Source of the DNA: Kitagawia praeruptora | Taxonomy: Eukaryota > Streptophyta > Magnoliopsida > Apiales > Apiaceae | DNA: 64,000 bases | Reading direction: 5' to 3' | Assembly (NCBI GenBank): GCA_037693485.1 | Contig: CM075351.1 | Location: forward strand, 156,740,501-156,804,500 | Shown here: in pieces, positions 58,101 to 64,000 of the stretch | Position numbering within the stretch: the stretch's first letter is position 1 | Layout: each line of letters opens with the position of its first letter | The notes under the pieces: model-generated | What the model was told of the DNA's origin: nothing | The model's database searches: none | The model's input: the letters and a program-made list of their open reading frames with translations, nothing else | Program-made: the position numbers and the translations under genes

Positions 58101-59892
58101 CACACCTTCCTTTTTATCTCTATTATTTAATTATTAAGATTCGCCACTGATTTCGCAATATTAAAGGGATCCAATTTCGGTTACGAACTTTTGATTACGG
58201 TTCCGAACCACTTTTACGAATTTAATCATAACTCCTAAACCGTAAGTCCGTTTCATGCGATCTTTATATCAAAACGAAGCTTATAACATAATCTAGCCTT
58301 TCATGGCAAAATCCGAGACTGGACAGTGTGTTCATGCTACTGCTAATCACGGTTTCTTAAGGCTAACGACAATCGGGCATTACGACGGCTATGTTTACAT
58401 GATTTCCAAATTTCAAACCATCCAATAATCATAGTTTCCACTCCAAACAACATATACATGTTATTCAACCATGAACTAAGACCAAGCAATGTCTTTCCGT
58501 TCATCTAAACTAATTTCACATTTAATAAATCCCAATCATAATCTTAAGGTCCTAAACATGCATTAAATCCATATAACTCATCTAAAATACCAAAACTTAA
58601 ACTAAGAGCTTGGTTTTCAAGAGTGGTATACCTTCCTTGGTGTATGTATGAACTTATCAAGCCTTGTTTAGCCCTTATCTAGCCTTAGTATAGCTTGAAT
58701 AATCAAAAGAAATCAAGAAATAAAAGTTAGTTTATGAAGAACACTATTCATCATCATCTTTGATGATTTATTTGAAAATGATAAAAGATGAATTTGAAGC
58801 TGAAATTTCTAGGAGATCATTACCATGATATGTAGTACTTACCATAAAAATTTGAAGAACAAGTGATGGTTGGAAGTTGGACTTCCAATTAGCTAAGAAT
58901 GGGCAGATTTTTATGAAGAAATGGAGAGAAATGGTGGTGGTTTGTTTTGTTTTGGTGATTTATGGCTAATATATGTATAACCCTTGCATATATAATGGAT
59001 GCATCTCTTTTAATGTGTTGTTGGCAATCCAATGGTGCCACTTGTTGCTTCCTCATTGGGCCAAGTGTTGGCACTACAACAAACAACTCCATTTTTGCAA
59101 GAATGCAATTACACCACTCATCTTGTAGTTGACTTATAAGGATGTTACTTGGGTTTCTCCTTTTCCCACCAATTGCACTTGTTTGTCTCTTGGTTATTTA
59201 TTCGTTCCTTTGTCCGGGTATTACTCAATTTCCTTGCTTGTTCGTTGATCGTTCGAGGGAATAACTCATTCGTTTCTAGTTAGGGTTTTACCGAAAACCT
59301 TCTTAATATTTCTAATACTATTCTTCATCTTACTTAATACTTCTCGAATTTAAATTCCTTAATTCCCTTTTATAACTCCTTAAGTCTTGCAGTGTCCAGG
59401 GAAATCTCGGAGAAAATAAAAGTGCTCTTTTTCTGAATCCGACAGCTTTTACATACACTTATTTTCTTCCTGGATCACTAATACGAACTCAGAAATCCGT
59501 TCCGAATACCGGGTATAACATTATTATAATAATATTCCAAATTCCACCAAAATCACTATTCATCACTTATTTTTATTTAATTCCTATAATTAGGAAAATG
59601 AACCTGGTTTACTCTCGAGTGCTCCTTAACCTTTTTACGGAACCGCTGGACTTATAATAGATATTGATTTGGATGACACAAGAATAATCTTTCTTGGAAT
59701 AATATAACTTATATCCTTAGGAGATAGATTATTCTTATTTATGCTATCAACCAAAAGTATTCTTCATGACATATGATCATTTAAATCTATACTCATTCAC
59801 ATTCTTTGCATTACCTTGTAGTCGGAGTCACTGTTCATTCTTTCATCAATATATAAAAAGTTTTAATTCTACCAAAAATTCGGGTTCTTACA
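55181..59892 (-). repeat. E6 3' LTR, main part (E3 family), starting with the E5 target duplication
   Basis: Resumes with CCCGTTATAGTCC (55181-55185 is the duplicated CCCGT) and runs inverted along the E3 LTR to ...GGTTCTTACA at 59892 (minus-strand TGTAAGAACC). Matching landmarks include the U5 motif (55838-55851), the AT-rich array (about 56480-57400), donor-like CTTGCCTGG (57671-57679) and the TATA region CTATAAATAGCC (57732-57743). Divergence from E3 is clearly higher than between E3's own LTRs. Confidence 0.92.
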
Positions 59893-59905
59893 GTCTCCCC
59901 TCCTT
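59893..59905 (-). other. E6 polypurine tract
   Basis: Minus-strand AAGGAGGGGAGAC next to the LTR start, after the conserved GATTCCGGGACGGAATCC inverted repeat (plus-strand 59909-59926). It proves that this LTR is the 3' one and that the internal region lies to the right. Confidence 0.87.
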
Positions 59906-62059
59906 AAAAGGATTCCGTCCCGGAATCAGGTAGAAGACAAATGGGGTACTTGTTGGTCATTTCGCTTTCCAATTCTCTGGTCGATCCTTACACATTCCAA
60001 TCTTTCTAAAGCACATCATACTGGTGTTACAATACACCCTTTATCCGTTCTTATACTATTAACCTTATTGGTACGTGCAGTGACTTCGGTATCACTAACG
60101 CGCTACGAAGTCCGGAGATAACCTCACTCGTAATTTTGCAATTCCTAATCGCTTTAATCTTCGCAATCTCGATGTATATATATTTAGGTGGAAAAAATTT
60201 ATCGAGAGATCACTGTGATCAATGAACATTTGTTATATTGCATAGCTAGTACAGAAGGGGGCCAGCCTTTAGTACTTGACAAGCAATTAAACAATTAATG
60301 GCATTCCACTTAGACTCCTATCACACAGACAGAGAGTCACGTAGTATTACCTCCCCTCCTTAAAGGGTTGTTCTTCTCAGTTTAGAAGAAGATAAATAAG
60401 GGAAAAGAAAAGGAACGAATTTCAAAGAATCATATAAGAAAGTTTTCATGATTGTCAAAATATCATACTTAGAATTTTCCTCTGAACTATAGAGGTTTAT
60501 TAGAGAAGAAAATAATCATATTCGTATTAAATACTACTTTTTCGTAATCTCACATATCACATGTCCTTGCTGCTCTGTCCATCATTCTATGGACCTATAC
60601 TCTTGCTTGATATTAGCACCACTTACTTTCTGGAAAATCCTTCAACCTCTCAGGTTAAATCTTGGATTTCTCGCTTGGCGTAACTACTACTGACATTTCA
60701 CGCCACAACACTGGCTCTTTCATATACATAATATTAACACTATCAGGTTGTCATTCCGAGAGCTCGTCGTTAGGAAAACCCATTCATTAATCCATTCATA
60801 ACATTTCGTGCTCCACATTTAATAATTACCTCTCTATCTTTTCTTTATCAATCACATCCATCTTATCATCTAGTTCTCATTCACTTCTGTTATTGAACTC
60901 CACCGTCATCTTATTAGGGGAACACTTGTTACCTTTATTCAATATACGTTGCACGTTTGTGGTCAAACTTTCCTTTGTTCAACCATCTAGATTCCACTTT
61001 CTCATTCCATGAGTCTCTTTTATTACTCAATCAAACTATTCCATATTTCCTCGGATTTTCCAAACTTAAAAGGAGTCAATTTGTATGTCATTCATGCTCC
61101 TAATTAATTCCAACTTTCCGTTTTGGCCAATATCCTTACCTTGCCAATTCCATACTTTTCTCGCTTCATTACTGGAGATTCTCATGAGTCCGCCTATCTG
61201 ACTCTCTTATTAATTCCCAATTCTATTTCCATCTCTATCAGTCTCTTGTCTTTATTTCTACTATAATCATTTTATGAACCATCATAACCTAATTCTTCAT
61301 TTCAAATATTCCGTCGTTCCAGAAATTACACCATCCGAAATAAACCTGGATGACTTCTCTAACTTAGACTCAATTCGACATTTCCACAGTCGTTACCACC
61401 TAATTTCTCAGAAGGATCACCATCGTTTATCGTTTACGCAGTGCTTTAATAACTAAGCATCATAATTGTCAATTCAAGGTCCTCTAGGAAAACAAAATAA
61501 TCACTATTTCCTATCCATAAGGAACGCTTCCTGAACTTGACGTAGATATTACATGAAGCAGATAAAATTGCAGGAAAGCTTCCAGCATCGCAGCTGGAAC
61601 AGGCTGGTGAGATTATTAATCATATATCTCCGGTAGAAGACTAAAAGCTTAGCGGTTTTCTTAATCGCTTGCCAACCTCATAATTCTCTATCTTGTTTGC
61701 ACAGAAATACACCAACATAAACTTGCTTGTCATTCATCATCGTGCCATTTGGCTTATCAGTATCTGTACCCTCTCTATTTCTGGTCATTTACTACCAATT
61801 CATTGTTACTTAACCTCCCCTCTCTCTTTCCAAAGAAAAGGCGAGTCTCTTGGGGAATTTGGTCTGGTCTGTCGTAGAGCCTCCTAATGTCGGTAATGTG
61901 CTACTGGCAACATCAGGAATCGAATCTTTACTTAAACTATTCTTATAGTTGATCCTGGCAAAATCATTAGACGGAATGTAACTTCCTCTAACACATTATG
62001 ACCATCAAGGTCCTTACATCATCATTCTATTTCTTTGGTCTGAGCATTTATACTTACTC
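59906..62059 (-). other. E6 3' internal region, decayed, no gene
   Basis: Inverted and collinear with the 3' internal region of E3 (25000-27200); examples are 61700-61745 and 60330-60360. No integrase or chromodomain can be read. Stops occur in all frames. Confidence 0.6.
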
Positions 62060-64000
62060 CCCTATACTTAAAGTGTCGGCCACCTCGCTGGCCTTTCCTG
62101 ATTATAATAATTTCTTGAGATCAATGTTTTCTGGATCTATTCCAACTCAGGGTGGAAGCATTCTCCCTTAAATTCTGCTGAATGAGAGAAAGCATCTATC
62201 AGTCTTTTCCAAAAGTCATTGCTTCCACCTTTCTAGTGCGATCTTGACTACAGGTACTCCAAATCATACCTAGGATATTTCCTTACTTAACTCCCTTCTT
62301 GTTTTTTTTTTTTTTTGGATAATCTCAACCTTATTGGTGCAATCCATACTTTTACATGGTTTCACGCATGCTTCATCTGGCCTTATTGTTACTATGTCAT
62401 ACATTCCTTACCAAACTTCCGGTTTGAAGTTTAGAATATTAGCACTTCCCTTATAAGGTTTCTTAGGCCATCCTCATCATTCCTCCTGCATCTCCTGGTT
62501 ACAGGGTATATCAAACATCATTAGTCAATTCTATAACATCTCTGTCTATGTACTTTTGGAGACTCCTTTCCATAAATCCTTACAGGTTATTGATACTTTG
62601 GTCGATTCAACTTATATCATTTGAATTCACAATGTCTTTGTTAGGGGTGATGCTATCCTTTGTGCATCCCCCAGGGTTCGTATTAATCTATGGACATTCT
62701 ATCCTCAATTCCATTTTCGAGGAATACTTACATCCTGAACTTGGAAATTTTAATCATATATCCATAATAAGGGTCTCTTTTCAATCATTCCAATCTTGAT
62801 AATCTATAGGTAGCTTAGTGTTACCTCTCCTTTCAAACGAATGTTAGTCTATATGACTTTCCAAAAGACAACATATGTCTATCAGTCTTTCTTACAGAAC
62901 TTGGTAATGGTAGCAAGGATGTTCTGGAAGATATTGGTCGTGTTCAACGTGAATCTCTTAATGCCTAATGCTCCTCTTGAGGACACTAAGTTTCAGATAA
63001 CATTTATGCATCATACTGCACCATCTCTGACAATCCTCATAACCTTTACTGGTCACCATCCTCATTCCTAACACATCCATGGTATTTATAAAATCCATTA
63101 TCATGTATCTCAATTCATTTTATATCAAAAGTCCTCGCGGTTGGCGCTTGATTAGAAGCAACCCCGCTATATCCTTTCATTGCTGGTCTAGTTAATTGCT
63201 AATCCTTTGTGACTTGGCCTCAACTGGCCATACTAAACCTGTGAGTTAGGGGTCGGCTAATAGCATTACTTTTCCAGCAATTGCTGGCATAGTGCCTTCT
63301 ACTTGATACCTTTTGATCTTTTCAAAAACTTCACTCCATAAAAGTCTCAATCGACTCCTCAGTGATGTATTCAGATAATCCGAAAGACAAGGTTTGCCAA
63401 ATTTTGTCCAATTCCTTTCCAGGATTAGGGAAACTTCAGTCAATCTATCCACCCACTGGTTACATTAAGAAAATCCATTTCGATACCCAAAGAATATTTC
63501 TATGAACATCCGAGCTGGTCGAACCATAAACAGTTACAGTAGCGAAATTATTGACATAAAGCTGGGAGTTTAATCATTAGAAGGAAACCAAATATACATC
63601 GTCCTTAGAAGGGGAATCAAAAGTTTCAAACTAAACATGCCATACCTCCCCGATACATGCTTGTCCTAATAGTCGATACTACCGAATACCAGTCTACTTA
63701 ACAACTAGTCTCAGAAGGAACGCTACCATCGGGGTCAGTTGCTTCCCAGAATTGGCACTACCAAGGTCATCCGAATCTGGTGAACCGTGTTGTCCAATTG
63801 TATTCGAAAATTATGTTGTCATGTTGCACAAGCACCACACCTAAACCTGTACGAGGTGCATCCTAATATATTTCAAAATTCTCCTTCTTCCATTAGGTAA
63901 CGCCAATGCTGGGTCATCACCAGTTTTTATCTTTAACTCCAGGGAGATTTTCCCCCATTTATCTTGTCCATTCAAACTTTTATCCTTACAATAAGTCGGG
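62060..64000 (-). pseudogene. E6 pol relics in scrambled order, continuing past the window
   Basis: Read on the minus strand: RT connection / RNase H start fragment (64000 to about 63800), then a stretch shared with E3, then the RT palm region (about 62760-62400, with YIDRDVIELTNDV where the catalytic FIDD motif should be), then the RNase H end (about 62110-62080). This is the same abnormal order as in E3. The edge 64000 corresponds to about 22773 in E3, so roughly 1.3 kb of internal sequence and the 5' LTR remain outside. Confidence 0.7.

Overview
The window is repeat DNA from a plant nuclear genome, most probably a eudicot with a large genome. No host gene, tRNA, rRNA or CRISPR array is visible. 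Essentially all 64 kb is explained by nested Ty3/gypsy LTR retrotransposons of two lineages: Tekay/Del-type chromoviruses (very long LTRs, initiator-Met tRNA primer site, three gag zinc knuckles, chromodomain) and Tat/Retand-type elements (second RNase H, non-Met primer site, antisense gene, tandem repeats in the 3' UTR). The species cannot be told from the sequence. I label the elements E1 to E7.

Layout. E1 (1-12788, +) is a near-complete Tekay element whose first ~613 bp lie outside the window; its gag-pol is interrupted only by two in-frame stops, and it carries an extra acidic ORF ahead of gag. E1 sits inside E2, a rearranged Tat-lineage element (12789-17233 and 40814-42029, +) with RT/RNase H relics, minisatellites and one LTR. 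E2 is split by a second nest: E4 (32112-40813, -), a gag-only Tekay derivative, whose left LTR was entered by E3 (17234-32111, +), a Tekay relative with 4.9-kb LTRs and a decayed, scrambled pol. A deletion at 17233/17234 removed the left end of E3, the left end of E4 and some of E2. Right of E2 is E7 (42030-43952, -), an old Tekay-type LTR remnant. E6 (43953-64000 and beyond, -) is a second copy of the E3 family; its 3' LTR was entered by E5 (44075-55180, +), an apparently intact 11.1-kb Retand-like element with 643-bp LTRs differing at three sites and a perfect 5-bp target duplication.

How the parts relate. E5 encodes everything needed for its own cycle and is a candidate autonomous element. 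E1 is two substitutions from an open gag-pol. E3, E4 and E6 cannot encode a working pol, yet the LTR pairs of E3 and E4 are more than 99% identical, so they probably moved recently using proteins supplied in trans. The Tekay-type LTRs share a layout: a TATA-like box, then 50-80 bp later a CCAG/GYAAG (or CCAAG/GCAAG) donor-like motif, and in E1 and E4 a CAG/AATCATG acceptor-like motif at gag. This suggests a spliced leader, often with a GC donor. LTR divergence figures are counts by eye, not alignments.
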